Source: Propioniciclava flava
GTDB lineage: Bacteria > Actinomycetota > Actinomycetes > Propionibacteriales > Propionibacteriaceae
Assembly: GCF_004126535.1 (NCBI RefSeq)
Contig: NZ_PPCV01000001.1
Span: 186,001-250,000 of the forward strand
Direction: 5' to 3'
DNA length: 64,000 nt
Part shown: piece after piece, positions 15,408 to 24,453 of the stretch
Layout: each line of letters begins with the position of its first letter
How positions within the stretch are numbered: the first letter of the stretch is position 1
Program-made: the position numbers and the translations under genes
The notes under the pieces: generated by a model
Database searches by the model: none
What the model was told of the DNA's origin: nothing
Seen by the model: the letters and a program-made list of their open reading frames with translations, nothing else

Positions 15408-16009
15408 GCGAGCAAGCAAAGGTCAGCAACTGGAACGTTCCCAACATCTTGACGGCCCTGCGCATCGTGCTGGTGCCTGTCTTCGCCTGGGTGTTGTTGG
15501 CCTATGCCCAGGATCCAGTCCTGCGCTGGGTCGCGACCGCCATCTTCCTCGTGGCGATTGCCACCGATGCCCTCGATGGCCGGATCGCCCGCAAATACAA
15601 CCTCATCACAGATTTCGGCAAACTGTGGGATCCGATCGCCGATAAGGCGCTCACCGGGATGGCGTTCGTGGGACTGTCGATCCTTCAGGAACTGCCGTGG
15701 TGGATCACGATCATCGTCTTGTTACGCGAGTGGGGCATTACCGTCTTGCGGTGGGCCATCATCAAGTACGGCGTCATGGCCGCTAACCGCGGGGGCAAGC
15801 TGAAGACTGTCATGCAGTCGGTCGCCTTGGCGCTGTTCCTGCCGGGGCTGCAGTTCCTTCCGATGGCTTGGGGTGTGGTTGCGTGGGTCGCTATGGGGCT
15901 TGCCTTCCTCCTCACCGTCGTGACCGGCTTGGACTACCTGCGCGAGGCGAACAAGCTGCGCCGGACCTACCTCGCGCAACACCCCGAAGAAGGAGCCGGC
16001 CATGAGTGA
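15404..16009 (+). CDS. pgsA: CDP-diacylglycerol-glycerol-3-phosphate 3-phosphatidyltransferase
   Basis: A 201-residue integral membrane CDP-alcohol phosphatidyltransferase. The hallmark D-x2-DG-x2-AR-x8-G-x3-D-x3-D is complete, from DALDGRIAR through ITDFGKLWDPIAD. Several hydrophobic helices follow. It makes phosphatidylglycerol phosphate, the committed step to phosphatidylglycerol and cardiolipin. The NVPNILTALRIVLVP start is typical of PgsA. It overlaps rimO (ATGA) and cinA (8 bp), forming a rimO-pgsA-cinA unit. The location upstream of recA is standard for PgsA in actinobacteria; other CDP-alcohol transferases of the family use the same motif, so the assignment rests on context too. Confidence 0.93.
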   Translation: MSEQAKVSNWNVPNILTALRIVLVPVFAWVLLAYAQDPVLRWVATAIFLVAIATDALDGRIARKYNLITDFGKLWDPIADKALTGMAFVGLSILQELPWWITIIVLLREWGITVLRWAIIKYGVMAANRGGKLKTVMQSVALALFLPGLQFLPMAWGVVAWVAMGLAFLLTVVTGLDYLREANKLRRTYLAQHPEEGAGHE

Positions 16010-16493
16010 TCTCGCCGCACGCGTCATTGCCACCTTGGCCGAGCGATCTGTCTCCCTGGCCTCGGCGGAGTCGCTGACTGGTGGACTGATCGGGGCGACC
16101 CTCACGGCGGTCCCCGGTGCCTCGCGGGTCTACATCGGGGGCATGATCGCCTACGCCACGCAGATGAAGTCGGTGCTGCTCGGCGTCGACCCTGACCTCA
16201 TCAGGCGCCACACGGTCATCAGTGCCGAGGTAGCCCTCGACATGGCAGTCGGGCTGCAGGAGCGTACTGACGCCGACTGGGTCATCGCCGTCACTGGTGT
16301 GGCTGGCCCCGATGGGCAAGACGGTCACGCCCCCGGCGAGGTCTGGATCTGCGTCCTGGGTCCACGCGTTCCCAGTACGCCGCAGGTGCAGCAGGTGCAG
16401 CGCTTCGATTTTGCGGGTGATCGTGAGGAGATCCGCCGTCAAACCGTGGATGCCGCCTTGGGAATCGTCTTGCGGGCTGCCTCGCCCGTGTAG
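16002..16493 (+). CDS. cinA: Nicotinamide-nucleotide amidase, CinA C-terminal domain protein
   Basis: A 163-residue protein consisting only of the CinA C-terminal (PncC) amidase domain. Typical segments are SLASAESLTGGLIGATLT, GGMIAYATQMKSVLLGV and VIAVTGVAGPDGQDG. It deamidates NMN to NaMN in the pyridine nucleotide cycle. The N-terminal molybdopterin-binding (COG1058) domain of full-length CinA is absent, which is common in this actinobacterial locus. It overlaps pgsA by 8 bp and is followed by 120 bp before clgR. The pgsA-cinA-clgR-recA order supports the name. Confidence 0.93.
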   Translation: MSDLAARVIATLAERSVSLASAESLTGGLIGATLTAVPGASRVYIGGMIAYATQMKSVLLGVDPDLIRRHTVISAEVALDMAVGLQERTDADWVIAVTGVAGPDGQDGHAPGEVWICVLGPRVPSTPQVQQVQRFDFAGDREEIRRQTVDAALGIVLRAASPV

Positions 16494-16613
16494 GTTGGGC
16501 CTCGCCTCACGTCGGAACAACGGGAGGCCATGAGACGTTAGAGAGTCAGCCGAGGGGAGTAGCGCTCGGCCGGGGCGATCACCGGAGAGTTCACTGAGGG
16601 AGGGGGTCTGGGC

Positions 16614-16907
16614 ATGGCCGAGGTCTTGATGCGCGACATGGTGGGGCAGACCCTGCGCGAGTTGCGTCTCGAATCGGGTAAGACGCTGCGCGAAGTGTCT
16701 GGCGCTGCGCGGGTGAGCCTTGGTTACCTTTCCGAAGTAGAGCGCGGCCAGAAGGAGGCGTCCAGCGAGTTGCTGAACGCAATCTGCGGAGCTCTCGATG
16801 TCGATTTGTCCCACATGCTCCTCCTCACGAGCGAGCGGGTCGCTGCCCACGAGTCGGTTACCACGCTGCCGGTGCGCGCACTGACGCCCCAGCGGGCGGT
16901 TGCCTGA
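16614..16907 (+). CDS. clgR: XRE-type transcriptional activator ClgR
   Basis: A 97-residue protein with a lambda-Cro type helix-turn-helix at about 10-67 ([20 protein letters not shown], then [13 protein letters not shown]) and a short tail. In actinobacteria ClgR activates clp protease and other proteostasis genes and sits between cinA and recA, as here. The tail ends in Ala-Val-Ala; a hydrophobic/Ala C-terminus is compatible with the conditional Clp degradation described for ClgR, which is an inference for this protein. The ATG has a strong GAGGGAGGGGG upstream. No ClgR operator was identified in its own 120-bp upstream region. Confidence 0.88.
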   Translation: MAEVLMRDMVGQTLRELRLESGKTLREVSGAARVSLGYLSEVERGQKEASSELLNAICGALDVDLSHMLLLTSERVAAHESVTTLPVRALTPQRAVA

Positions 16908-16909
16908 CC

Positions 16910-17104
16910 TTGCGCGAGCAGGAGTTGCTCCGTCGGATTGCTGCCCACGTCGGCGCGGAGTATGCCGGGGTGTGGCGTCGGGATGTGGCGCTCCCGGATC
17001 TCGATCACCGCACCGTCGATGAGGCGCTCGCCTCGGGTGTTCCGGCACAGCAGGTCTGGCGCGCCGTATGGTCCTTCTTGGAACTGCCCGATCGCGAGCG
17101 GTAA
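16910..17104 (+). CDS. DUF3046 small protein
   Basis: A 64-residue protein of the actinobacterial DUF3046 family, with the family pattern LLRRIAAHVG...VWRRDVALPDL, RTVDEALASG and VWRAVWSFLELP. Function is unknown; the family is nearly always found next to recA. It starts with TTG two bases after the clgR stop, so it is co-transcribed with clgR and probably translationally coupled. No later ATG or GTG would preserve the conserved N-terminus. Confidence 0.85.
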   Translation: MREQELLRRIAAHVGAEYAGVWRRDVALPDLDHRTVDEALASGVPAQQVWRAVWSFLELPDRER

Positions 17105-17151
17105 GGCGTACCCCCGCCGGTTTGGCCGACACGCGAACCCGAACTACCCGT

Positions 17152-17167
17152 TCGAACGTATGTTCGG
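17152..17167. promoter_or_regulatory. LexA (SOS) box of recA
   Basis: TCGAACGTATGTTCGG matches the actinobacterial LexA consensus TCGAACNNNNGTTCGA at all but the last base. It lies 145 bp before recA, and TATTCT (17168-17173), immediately next to it, could be the -10 box that LexA covers. Confidence 0.88.
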
Positions 17168-17311
17168 TATTCTAGTTCTCGCCGTGAAGGTTACGGGTCG
17201 AACCGCATCGCTATGACGCATTGTCGGACCGGCTGCCTAACGTGAACGGTGTCGGGAGGGAGGTTTCTCCCCAGCACAGGTCCACGCCGGTACACACGAG
17301 AGGAACACGTC

Positions 17312-18367
17312 ATGGCCGTTGCAGATCGCGAGAAGGCGCTGGAGGCAGCGCTTGCGCAAATTGAGAAGGCTCACGGCAAGGGGTCGGTCATGCGGCTCGG
17401 TGAGGAGACTCGCCAGCCCGTCGAGGTCATTCCGACCGGTTCCATCGCGCTCGACGTCGCGCTCGGTATCGGCGGCCTTCCGCGCGGCCGCGTCGTCGAG
17501 ATCTACGGCCCAGAATCCTCGGGCAAGACGACGGTGGCGTTGCACGCGATCGCCAATGCGCAAGCGGCGGGCGGCATCTGCGCGTTCATCGACGCTGAGC
17601 ATGCGTTGGATCCTGATTACGCGTCCAAGTTGGGCGTCGACACCGATGCGCTTCTGGTTAGCCAGCCCGATAACGGCGAACAGGCGCTGGAGATTGCCGA
17701 CATGCTGGTGCGCTCGGGGGCGTTGGCGTTGATCGTGATCGACTCGGTCGCCGCTTTGACGCCCCGTGCGGAGATCGAAGGCGAGATGGGCGATAGCCAC
17801 GTCGGTCTGCAGGCCCGGTTGATGAGCCAGGCTCTGCGCAAGATGACGGGGGCGCTGTCGGGCGCAGGCACCACCGCGATCTTCATCAACCAGCTGCGGG
17901 AGAAGATCGGGGTCATGTTTGGTTCCCCCGAGACGACCACGGGTGGCCGTGCGCTGAAGTTCTACTCCTCGGTCCGCTTGGACGTGCGACGCATCGAGAC
18001 GCTCAAGGATGGTTCGGAGGCCGTTGGCAACCGCACGCGAGTCAAGGTCGTCAAGAACAAGGTCGCGCCGCCGTTCAAGCAGGCCGAGTTCGACATCGTC
18101 TATGGAGCTGGCATCAGCCGAGAAGGCAGCCTGATCGATCTGGGCGTGGAGCATGGCCTCATCCGCAAGGCGGGTGCCTGGTTCACCTACGAGGGCGATC
18201 AACTGGGGCAGGGCAAGGAGAACGCCCGCAACTACCTGCGGAACAACCCCGAGGTGGCTAACGAGATCGAGCAGCGCATCAAGACGAAGTTGGGCATCGG
18301 CGTCCAGCCTGAGGGTGAGGGTGTCCCTGAGGGCATCGATCCGGTGACCGGCGAGGTGGTGTTCTGA
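17312..18367 (+). CDS. recA: Recombinase RecA
   Basis: A 351-residue recombinase with Walker [10 protein letters not shown], the catalytic Glu in the [10 protein letters not shown] segment, Walker [11 protein letters not shown], and loop L2 followed by [14 protein letters not shown]. It forms ATP-dependent filaments on single-stranded DNA for homologous recombination and stimulates LexA self-cleavage. The ATG at 17312 is preceded by GAGAGGAA and gives the usual start [14 protein letters not shown]. It is SOS-regulated through the LexA box at 17152. recX follows with overlapping or adjacent reading, so the two form a transcription unit. Confidence 0.98.
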   Translation: MAVADREKALEAALAQIEKAHGKGSVMRLGEETRQPVEVIPTGSIALDVALGIGGLPRGRVVEIYGPESSGKTTVALHAIANAQAAGGICAFIDAEHALDPDYASKLGVDTDALLVSQPDNGEQALEIADMLVRSGALALIVIDSVAALTPRAEIEGEMGDSHVGLQARLMSQALRKMTGALSGAGTTAIFINQLREKIGVMFGSPETTTGGRALKFYSSVRLDVRRIETLKDGSEAVGNRTRVKVVKNKVAPPFKQAEFDIVYGAGISREGSLIDLGVEHGLIRKAGAWFTYEGDQLGQGKENARNYLRNNPEVANEIEQRIKTKLGIGVQPEGEGVPEGIDPVTGEVVF

Positions 18368-18918
18368 GCGGGCACCGCAGGCGCCCCTCTCGTGAGGAGC
18401 CGGACGACCTCACAGAGGGGCAGCCCCTCGCCGACCCGTACGGCGTCGCCCGTGAGATCGGGTTACGCCTGTTGGATTCGCGTGCCCGCTCGCGTGCGGA
18501 ACTGGTCGAGGCGATGGCAAAGAAGGCCGTACCCGAGGCCGTCATCGCTGAGGTGTTGGACCGGTTCGAGGACGTCGGCTTGGTAGATGACGCGCAATTC
18601 GCCGCCCTGTGGGTGGAAGGGCAGCAACGCCGGATGAAGTCCGGGCGGGTCCTACGCCAAGAACTGCGCCGCAAGGGCGTGTCGGATGACGTCATCACCG
18701 AAGCGCTTGACGAGACCGCCGACGATGCCGACTACACCGCCGCGCTCGCCTTCGCCCAGAAGCGGGCACGGAGCATGACGGGGTTGACGCCAGAGGTGCG
18801 TTATCGGCGTCTGGCGGGGGCATTGGCGCGGCGCGGGTTTGCGCCGGGCTTGTGTCACAGGGTGGTGCATGAGGTGACCGCCGAGGGCGAAGAGTTCTAC
18901 GACCCCGACCGCGGGTAG
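18364..18918 (+). CDS. recX: Regulatory protein RecX (start codon uncertain, possibly CTG)
   Basis: RecX inhibits RecA filament extension and activity. The family helical repeats are visible: [17 protein letters not shown], then [37 protein letters not shown] and [19 protein letters not shown]. Conserved RecX sequence extends upstream of the first conventional start in this frame (TTG 18472), back to about 18430. No ATG, GTG or TTG exists between 18472 and the in-frame stop at 18328. A CTG at 18364 overlaps the recA stop (CTGA) and has GAGGTGG 4-5 nt before it, so I place the start there. If TTG 18472 is used, the protein is 148 residues and lacks part of the first helix. It is probably translationally coupled to recA. 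Confidence 0.82.
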   Translation: MSGHRRRPSREEPDDLTEGQPLADPYGVAREIGLRLLDSRARSRAELVEAMAKKAVPEAVIAEVLDRFEDVGLVDDAQFAALWVEGQQRRMKSGRVLRQELRRKGVSDDVITEALDETADDADYTAALAFAQKRARSMTGLTPEVRYRRLAGALARRGFAPGLCHRVVHEVTAEGEEFYDPDRG

Positions 18919-18932
18919 AGTCTCTCCTCGTT

Positions 18933-20426
18933 ATGACGACGCAGGCACAGGTTCGCACGTACGAAGTCATCACCTACGGGTGCCAGATGAACGTGCATGA
19001 TTCAGAACGCATTTCCGGGCTCCTGGACGAGGCGGGTTATCAACCTGCCCCGGAGGGGGATCAGGCCGACATCGTGGTGTTTAACACGTGCGCTGTTCGG
19101 GAGAACGCCGACAACCGGTTGTACGGAAATCTCGGTCACCTGGCGCCGGTGAAGGCGGGGCGCCCGGGGATGCAGATCGCCGTCGGCGGGTGCATGGCTC
19201 AAAAGGACCGCGACACCGTCGTGCGGAAGGCTCCGTGGGTGGATGTCGTGTTCGGCACCCACAACATCGGCTCGTTGCCCGCCTTGCTGGAACGTGCCCG
19301 CGTCGAGCAGGCATCCCAGGTCGAGATCGAGGAAGCGCTCGTGCGGTTCCCCTCGACGTTGCCGACCCGACGGGAGTCCCCGTACTCGGCGTGGGTGTCG
19401 ATCTCGGTGGGATGCAACAACACCTGCACGTTCTGCATCGTTCCCCAGTTGCGCGGCAAGGAAACGGACCGGCGTCCCGGTGACATCCTCGCGGAGATCC
19501 GCGCGTTGGTGTCCGAGGGTGTCCAAGAGGTCACGCTGCTGGGCCAAAACGTCAACACCTACGGTGTTGAGTTTGGGGATCGCCAGGCGTTCAGCAAGCT
19601 GTTGCGGGCCTGTGGCGACATTGAGGGTCTTCAGCGGGTGCGCTTCACGTCGCCGCACCCCTCCTCGTTCACCGATGACGTGATCGCTGCCATGGCCGAG
19701 ACTCCCAACGTCATGCCGAGTTTGCACATGCCGCTGCAATCCGGGTCGGACACGGTCCTGAGGGCGATGCGGCGGTCCTACCGCAGCACGAAGTTCTTGG
19801 GGATCTTGGACCGAGTGCGGGCCGCGATGCCGCACGCAGCCATCACGACCGACATCATCGTGGGGTTCCCGGGAGAGACCGAAGAGGACTTCCAAGCCAC
19901 CCTCGACGTGGTGCGTGAAAGCCGGTTCGCGGCCGCCTTCACCTTCCAGTACTCGATCCGTCCCGGTACGCCCGCGGGAGAGATGACCAACCAGGTGCCG
20001 AAGGCCGTGGTCCAGGAGCGCTACGAGCGGCTCATCGAGCTGGTAGGCGAGTTGGCATGGGAGGAAAACAAGGCGCTGGTGGGCAGCACGGTCGAGGTCA
20101 TGTTCGCCGACGGTGAGGGCCGCAAGGATGGTGCGACGCACCGAGTCTCGGGCCGTGCGCGCGACAACCGCCTCGTGCACGTGACCATTCCCGAAGGTAT
20201 GGAGACGCCCCGGCCAGGGGATCTGGCTGACGTGGAGATCACCTACGCCGCACCGCACTACCTCAACGCGGACGGGGCCGTGACGAACGTGCGGCGTACC
20301 GCGGGCGGGGATGCCTGGGAGCGGTGGCACGAGCCGGACGCTTCCCCGGCGTCGGTCGGGCTTGGCATGCCGTTGCGGCGGCCCGAGCCGATGCCCCCCT
20401 CGACGTCAGGGTGCGCCACCCGCTGA
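18933..20426 (+). CDS. miaB: tRNA-2-methylthio-N6-dimethylallyladenosine synthase MiaB
   Basis: A 497-residue radical-SAM methylthiotransferase. It has [23 protein letters not shown] and VGGCMAQKD cysteines in the N-terminal domain, [17 protein letters not shown] in the SAM core, and a C-terminal TRAM domain followed by an extension of about 50 residues. It adds the methylthio group to i6A37 of tRNAs, acting after MiaA (20848), whose gene lies just downstream. The start is 14 bp after recX. There is no obvious ribosome site. The [11 protein letters not shown] signature separates it from RimO. Confidence 0.96.
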   Translation: MTTQAQVRTYEVITYGCQMNVHDSERISGLLDEAGYQPAPEGDQADIVVFNTCAVRENADNRLYGNLGHLAPVKAGRPGMQIAVGGCMAQKDRDTVVRKAPWVDVVFGTHNIGSLPALLERARVEQASQVEIEEALVRFPSTLPTRRESPYSAWVSISVGCNNTCTFCIVPQLRGKETDRRPGDILAEIRALVSEGVQEVTLLGQNVNTYGVEFGDRQAFSKLLRACGDIEGLQRVRFTSPHPSSFTDDVIAAMAETPNVMPSLHMPLQSGSDTVLRAMRRSYRSTKFLGILDRVRAAMPHAAITTDIIVGFPGETEEDFQATLDVVRESRFAAAFTFQYSIRPGTPAGEMTNQVPKAVVQERYERLIELVGELAWEENKALVGSTVEVMFADGEGRKDGATHRVSGRARDNRLVHVTIPEGMETPRPGDLADVEITYAAPHYLNADGAVTNVRRTAGGDAWERWHEPDASPASVGLGMPLRRPEPMPPSTSGCATR

Positions 20427-20472
20427 CGCCGGCTCAGGCAACCCAGTTTGGCGAAACGCGGACGCGACGCAA

Positions 20473-20505
20473 CGCGGGCCGACCCCCAGTGGGGATCGGC
20501 CCGCG
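20473..20505. terminator. Hairpin terminator between miaB and the convergent MT0933-like gene
   Basis: CGCGGGCCGA pairs with TCGGCCCGCG, extended by a run of C paired to GGGG with one bulge. It lies between the convergent stops at 20426 and 20555 and could serve both directions. Confidence 0.75.
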
Positions 20506-20554
20506 CCGAGATAGATCGCGTCTTGACGATCAAACGCCGTCGTGACGCCGAGAA

Positions 20555-20743
20555 TCAGGCTGGCTGGCCCTCGTCGTGGGGCTTACCCACCTGGCTCTTG
20601 AGGAAGTCCTGGGCCTGATCGACCTGGGCTGCGTACTGGCCGCCCGTCTTCTCGTCGACGACGTCGCCGATCTGGTCGATCGCGGTCTCCACCTTGTCCT
20701 CATTGGCGTCGGCGGCGTTCTTGATGTCGTCAAAGATGCCCAT
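20555..20743 (-). CDS. MT0933-like (Rv0909-type) antitoxin-family protein
   Basis: A 62-residue hydrophilic protein matching the pattern of PF14013: MGIFDDIKNAADANEDKVE, then IDQIGDVVDEKTGGQYAAQVDQAQDFL. Rv0909 was named an antitoxin, with Rv0910 as the START-domain toxin. No partner toxin gene is adjacent here, so a toxin-antitoxin role is doubtful. The KTGGQYA...VDQAQ motif also recalls small CsbD-like stress proteins. AAAGGAGG lies directly upstream of the ATG at 20743. It stands alone between miaB and miaA on the opposite strand. Confidence 0.8.
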   Translation of the reverse strand: MGIFDDIKNAADANEDKVETAIDQIGDVVDEKTGGQYAAQVDQAQDFLKSQVGKPHDEGQPA

Positions 20744-20847
20744 GTGGCCTCCTTTCGCTCGTCTAGCCCGCGCCATACGGCGCGGCACGGCACCAGGGTA
20801 GTGGGGTGTGGTCGCGCGGCGATACGGCTAGCGGGGAGAATGGACCG

Positions 20848-21786
20848 GTGATTCCCCTGTTGGCATTGAATGGCCCCACCGCGAGCGGCAAGTCCTCCCT
20901 CTCGGTCGAGGTTGCCGTGCTCCTGCGGTCCCACGGCATCCCCGCCGAGGTGGTCAACGCGGATTCGATGCTGGTCTATGAAGGAATGGATATTGGGACG
21001 GCCAAGCCCACGCCCCGTGAGCGGCAGGGCGTCCCGCACCATCTGATCGACATTTGGCCAGTGACCAGGAGCGCCACTGTCGCCGACTTTCAAGGGTTGG
21101 CGCGGGACGTGATCGCTGAGGTGCGTGACCGGGGTGTGGTCCCCATTCTCGTCGGGGGTTCAGCGCTCTATATGCGCGCCATCGTGGACCAGTTCGACTT
21201 CCCCGGGACCGACCCAGCCGTGCGGGCCCGTTGGGAGGCGGAACTGGACCAGATCGGGGCCCCCGCGTTGCATCGGCTCCTCGCCGCGCGAAGCCCTGAG
21301 GCGGCCGCCGAGCTCAATCCCGGCAACGGGCGCAGGATTGTGCGGGCCTTGGAGGTGCTCGACCTGACAGGTGACCACCGTCCCACCTTGCCGGAGTGGA
21401 CTTTCGCACTTGAGGGGGTCCTGACTCACGGGTTGTCAGTGGAACGAGCCGAGATGGACGCCAGGATCGACGCTCGGGTCGCTGCCATGTGGGAGCAGGG
21501 TCTGGTCGATGAGGTGCGGCGCCTGGAAGGGGTCGGGCTGCGCTCGGGCCGCACCGCGAGCAAAGCGCTGGGATACCGCCAAGTGCTGGACTACCTGGCC
21601 GGCAACCTCACCGAGGAACAGGCCCGTCTCGCGACAGCCGCCGGGACGCGACGGTTCGCCCGCAAGCAGTTGGGGTGGTTCCGCCGCGACCATCGCATCA
21701 CCTGGCATGAAGCTGGTGACCCCGGTGCCGCCCACAGGGTGGCCGACGACGTGATCGCCGCGTGGCGAGCGAACGTGGGAGAATAG
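20848..21786 (+). CDS. miaA: tRNA dimethylallyltransferase MiaA
   Basis: A 312-residue P-loop enzyme with NGPTASGKSSLSVEVA near the N-terminus, VVNADSMLVYEGMDIGTAKP (the tRNA i6A synthase signature), HHLIDIW and VGGSALYMRAIVD. It transfers dimethylallyl to A37 of tRNAs reading UNN codons; MiaB then methylthiolates. I chose GTG 20848 because it starts right at the conserved VIPLLALNGPTASG and has GGGGAGAA upstream; GTG 20806 would add 14 residues of no family resemblance. dapF begins 4 bp after its stop. Confidence 0.95.
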   Translation: MIPLLALNGPTASGKSSLSVEVAVLLRSHGIPAEVVNADSMLVYEGMDIGTAKPTPRERQGVPHHLIDIWPVTRSATVADFQGLARDVIAEVRDRGVVPILVGGSALYMRAIVDQFDFPGTDPAVRARWEAELDQIGAPALHRLLAARSPEAAAELNPGNGRRIVRALEVLDLTGDHRPTLPEWTFALEGVLTHGLSVERAEMDARIDARVAAMWEQGLVDEVRRLEGVGLRSGRTASKALGYRQVLDYLAGNLTEEQARLATAAGTRRFARKQLGWFRRDHRITWHEAGDPGAAHRVADDVIAAWRANVGE

Positions 21787-21790
21787 TCCA

Positions 21791-22651
21791 ATGGTGAGGT
21801 TCGCGAAGGGGCATGGGACGCGCAACGATTTCGTCCTGCTCACCGATGAGCACGATCAGCAGCCACTCAGTGCCGCTGACGTGCGCCACCTGGCCGATCG
21901 GCGTGGGGGCATCGGGGGCGACGGTGTGCTACGAGCCGTTCGGGGGCGTCACATCGAGGGCTGGTCCGGCGATCCGGACCTGTGGTTCATGGACTACCGC
22001 AACGCGGACGGGTCCGTGGCCGAGATGTGCGGCAACGGCGTGCGCGTGTTCGCCCACTATCTTCGCGAGCAGGGCCTAGTCCCTGAGGATGCCGACCACA
22101 TCGATATCGGCACTCGCGCTGGCCTGCGCACGGCCTGGATCGTGGGTGACGGCCGGGTGAGGGTCGCCATGGGACGCGTCCAAGCCCCCCACGAGACGGT
22201 GTGCGTCAGCCTGGAGGACCAGTCGTGGGACGCCGCGCCGGTGGACGTCGGGAACCCACACGCGGTCGTTCTGCTTCCCACGACCGACAGTGTGGCGGCG
22301 CTTGATCTGAGCGTTTCGCCCCGCTGGGAACCGGCGGATGCGTTTCCCTACGGCGTCAACGTCGAGTTTGTGGCACCGCACGGCGACCATCGCATCCGGA
22401 TGCGTGTCTACGAGCGTGGTGTGGGGGAAACCGAAAGCTGCGGCACCGGAACGGTCGCGGCCGCGCGGGCGACGGCGAATGCGGCTGGTGAACGCGACGG
22501 CGTGTGGACGGTCGAGGTTCCCGGCGGCGAAGTCGAGGTGGCATTCGTCGGCGATGAGGCGTGGTTGACAGGGCCAGCGGTAATCGTGGCCCACGGAGAC
22601 ATGGAGTGGCCCGTCGCGAGTGAGCGTCGGGAAGAGGAGGGCAATGACTGA
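21791..22651 (+). CDS. dapF: Diaminopimelate epimerase DapF
   Basis: A 286-residue pyridoxal-independent racemase. It interconverts LL- and meso-diaminopimelate for lysine and peptidoglycan synthesis using two cysteines, seen in MCGNGVR and ETESCGTGTVA. Other marks are KGHGTRNDFVLL at the start, GGIGGDGVL, and FMDYRNADGSVAEMCGN. It is 4 bp after miaA and overlaps hflX by 8 bp, giving the actinobacterial miaA-dapF-hflX unit. Presence suggests a DAP-containing peptidoglycan (LL or meso cannot be decided). Confidence 0.96.
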   Translation: MVRFAKGHGTRNDFVLLTDEHDQQPLSAADVRHLADRRGGIGGDGVLRAVRGRHIEGWSGDPDLWFMDYRNADGSVAEMCGNGVRVFAHYLREQGLVPEDADHIDIGTRAGLRTAWIVGDGRVRVAMGRVQAPHETVCVSLEDQSWDAAPVDVGNPHAVVLLPTTDSVAALDLSVSPRWEPADAFPYGVNVEFVAPHGDHRIRMRVYERGVGETESCGTGTVAAARATANAAGERDGVWTVEVPGGEVEVAFVGDEAWLTGPAVIVAHGDMEWPVASERREEEGND

Positions 22652-24077
22652 CCATCACGGTGAAGACGACATCCTCGAGGCGGACGGGGAACAACTCGAC
22701 CTGGCGGAACGGATCTCCTTGCGGCGCGTGCCCGGGATGTCGACCCAGCTGGCGGACATTTCTGAGGTCGAGTACCGCGAACTGCAACTTGAACGCGTGG
22801 TCCTGGTGGGGGTGTGGACGCACGGCTCAGAAGCCGACAGCGACAACGCGATGGCGGAACTGAAGCTGCTCGCCGAAACGGCAGGCTCGGAGGTGTTGGA
22901 CGGCCTGGTTCAGCGGCGTTCCTCCCCTGATCCGGCTACCTACATCGGGCGTGGCAAGGTCGACGAGGTGCGTGAGGTCGTGATCGCCACCGGAGCCGAC
23001 ACCGTCATCATGGACGGCGAACTGGAGCCCGCTCAGTTGCGCAACCTCGAGGATCGGATCGGGGTCAAGGTCATTGACCGCACCGCGTTGATCCTGGACA
23101 TCTTCGCTCAGCACGCAAAGTCGAACGAAGGCAAGGCCCAGGTGGAGTTGGCGCAACTGCAATACCTGCGTCAGCGTTTGCGGGGCTGGGGCGGGAACCT
23201 GTCTCGTCAGGCCGGTGGCCGTGCTGCTGGCGGTGCCGGGATCGGTGGCCGCGGCCCTGGCGAGACGAAGATCGAAACGGATCGCCGACGGATCCGTACC
23301 CGTATCGCGCAGTTGCGCAAGCGTTTGCGCGATCTCGACGGGGTGCGGGAAACCAAACGCGCAGAGCGGCGCCGCAACCAGGTGCCGTCCGTCGCGATCG
23401 TCGGATACACCAACGCGGGCAAGAGTTCGCTGCTCAACCGGCTCACCGGCGCGGGCGTTCTGGTCGAGGACGCGCTGTTCGCGACGCTGGATCCGACCAC
23501 TCGTCGGGCGGAGGCGTCCGATGGGCGCGTCTTTACGCTGACCGACACCGTGGGGTTCGTCCGGCACCTCCCGCACGATCTTGTGGAGGCCTTCCGCTCG
23601 ACGCTGGAAGAGTCGGCGCAGGCCGACCTTCTCCTGCACGTGGTGGACGCCAGTGATCCCGACCCCGCAGGGCAGATCGCCGCCGTCCGGACCGTGCTCA
23701 ACGAGATTGGCGCTGGTTCCCTGCCCGAGATGATCGCCTTCAACAAGATCGATCTGGTCACCGAAGCGGCCTTGGTGCCGTTGCGGACGCTCGCCCCGGA
23801 CGCGGTCTTCGTGTCCGCCCGCACCGGGGACGGGGTCGCGGAGCTTCGGGCCCGGGTCGAGGCCAGATTGCCGCGGCCGGCGTCCGAGGTGAACGTCCTG
23901 ATCCCGTACGCCCGTCACGATCTCGTTGACTGCATTCACAAGGCGGGGGAGTTGCTCGCTACCGAGCACACCCCTGAGGGAACGCTCGTCCACGCCCGCG
24001 TGAACGAGGATCTCGCTGGGGAACTCGAGCAGTATCGGCACGTGCCTGCGGACAGCACGGACGGTAGCGATGGCTGA
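22644..24077 (+). CDS. hflX: GTPase HflX
   Basis: A 477-residue TRAFAC-class GTPase. The N-terminal HflX domain has YIGRGKVDEV and RTALILDIFAQHAKSNEGK, followed by the glycine-rich linker GRGPGETKIETDRRRIRTRI. The G domain carries VGYTNAGKSSLLNRLTG, TDTVGFVRHLPHDLVEAFRS and NKID. HflX binds 50S subunits and rescues or splits stalled ribosomes under stress. The start ATG at 22644 has GAAGAGGAGG upstream and overlaps the dapF stop by 8 bp. It overlaps the DUF952 gene by 8 bp downstream. Confidence 0.96.
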   Translation: MTDHHGEDDILEADGEQLDLAERISLRRVPGMSTQLADISEVEYRELQLERVVLVGVWTHGSEADSDNAMAELKLLAETAGSEVLDGLVQRRSSPDPATYIGRGKVDEVREVVIATGADTVIMDGELEPAQLRNLEDRIGVKVIDRTALILDIFAQHAKSNEGKAQVELAQLQYLRQRLRGWGGNLSRQAGGRAAGGAGIGGRGPGETKIETDRRRIRTRIAQLRKRLRDLDGVRETKRAERRRNQVPSVAIVGYTNAGKSSLLNRLTGAGVLVEDALFATLDPTTRRAEASDGRVFTLTDTVGFVRHLPHDLVEAFRSTLEESAQADLLLHVVDASDPDPAGQIAAVRTVLNEIGAGSLPEMIAFNKIDLVTEAALVPLRTLAPDAVFVSARTGDGVAELRARVEARLPRPASEVNVLIPYARHDLVDCIHKAGELLATEHTPEGTLVHARVNEDLAGELEQYRHVPADSTDGSDG

Positions 24078-24453
24078 GGCGTCCCCGTTGTGGCACATCA
24101 CCGGTCGGCTGGCCTGGGACGAGGCGAGGCGCCAAGGGGTCTACCCGTGGTCGACGCGTGGGGTGACCTTTGCTGAGGAGGGGTTCGTGCACTGCTGCGC
24201 TCCGGAGCAGGCCCCCACGGTGGCGCGCGCCTTCTACGCCGACGTGACAGAGGACCTGATCGTCGTGGAGATCGACCGTCAAGCCCTGGGTGGGGTTGTG
24301 GTCCGCGTGGAGGAAGCCCCGGGTACCGGGGAGCGGTTCCCGCACCTGTATGACCCTCTGCCTCTGGATGCGGTCGTGGCGGTGCGTTCACTGCAGGTGC
24401 TGCCCGACGGAGCGGTGCGCATCGGAGAGCCTGAGCAGTTGTCCCGTGGCTGA
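24070..24453 (+). CDS. DUF952 family protein
   Basis: A 127-residue protein of DUF952: LWHITGRLAWDEARRQGVY, EEGFVHCC at about 38, a FYADVTEDLIVVEID strand and FPHLYDPLPLDAVV near the C-terminus. Biochemical function is unestablished; the fold has been compared with ADP-ribosyltransferase-like or ATP-grasp-associated modules without consensus. It overlaps hflX by 8 bp and dinG by 8 bp, so the three genes are transcribed and translated together. Confidence 0.85.
   Translation: MAEASPLWHITGRLAWDEARRQGVYPWSTRGVTFAEEGFVHCCAPEQAPTVARAFYADVTEDLIVVEIDRQALGGVVVRVEEAPGTGERFPHLYDPLPLDAVVAVRSLQVLPDGAVRIGEPEQLSRG

Noticed and set aside
20555-20743. Toxin-antitoxin module
   Set aside because: Only an antitoxin-family protein is present; no toxin frame lies beside it.
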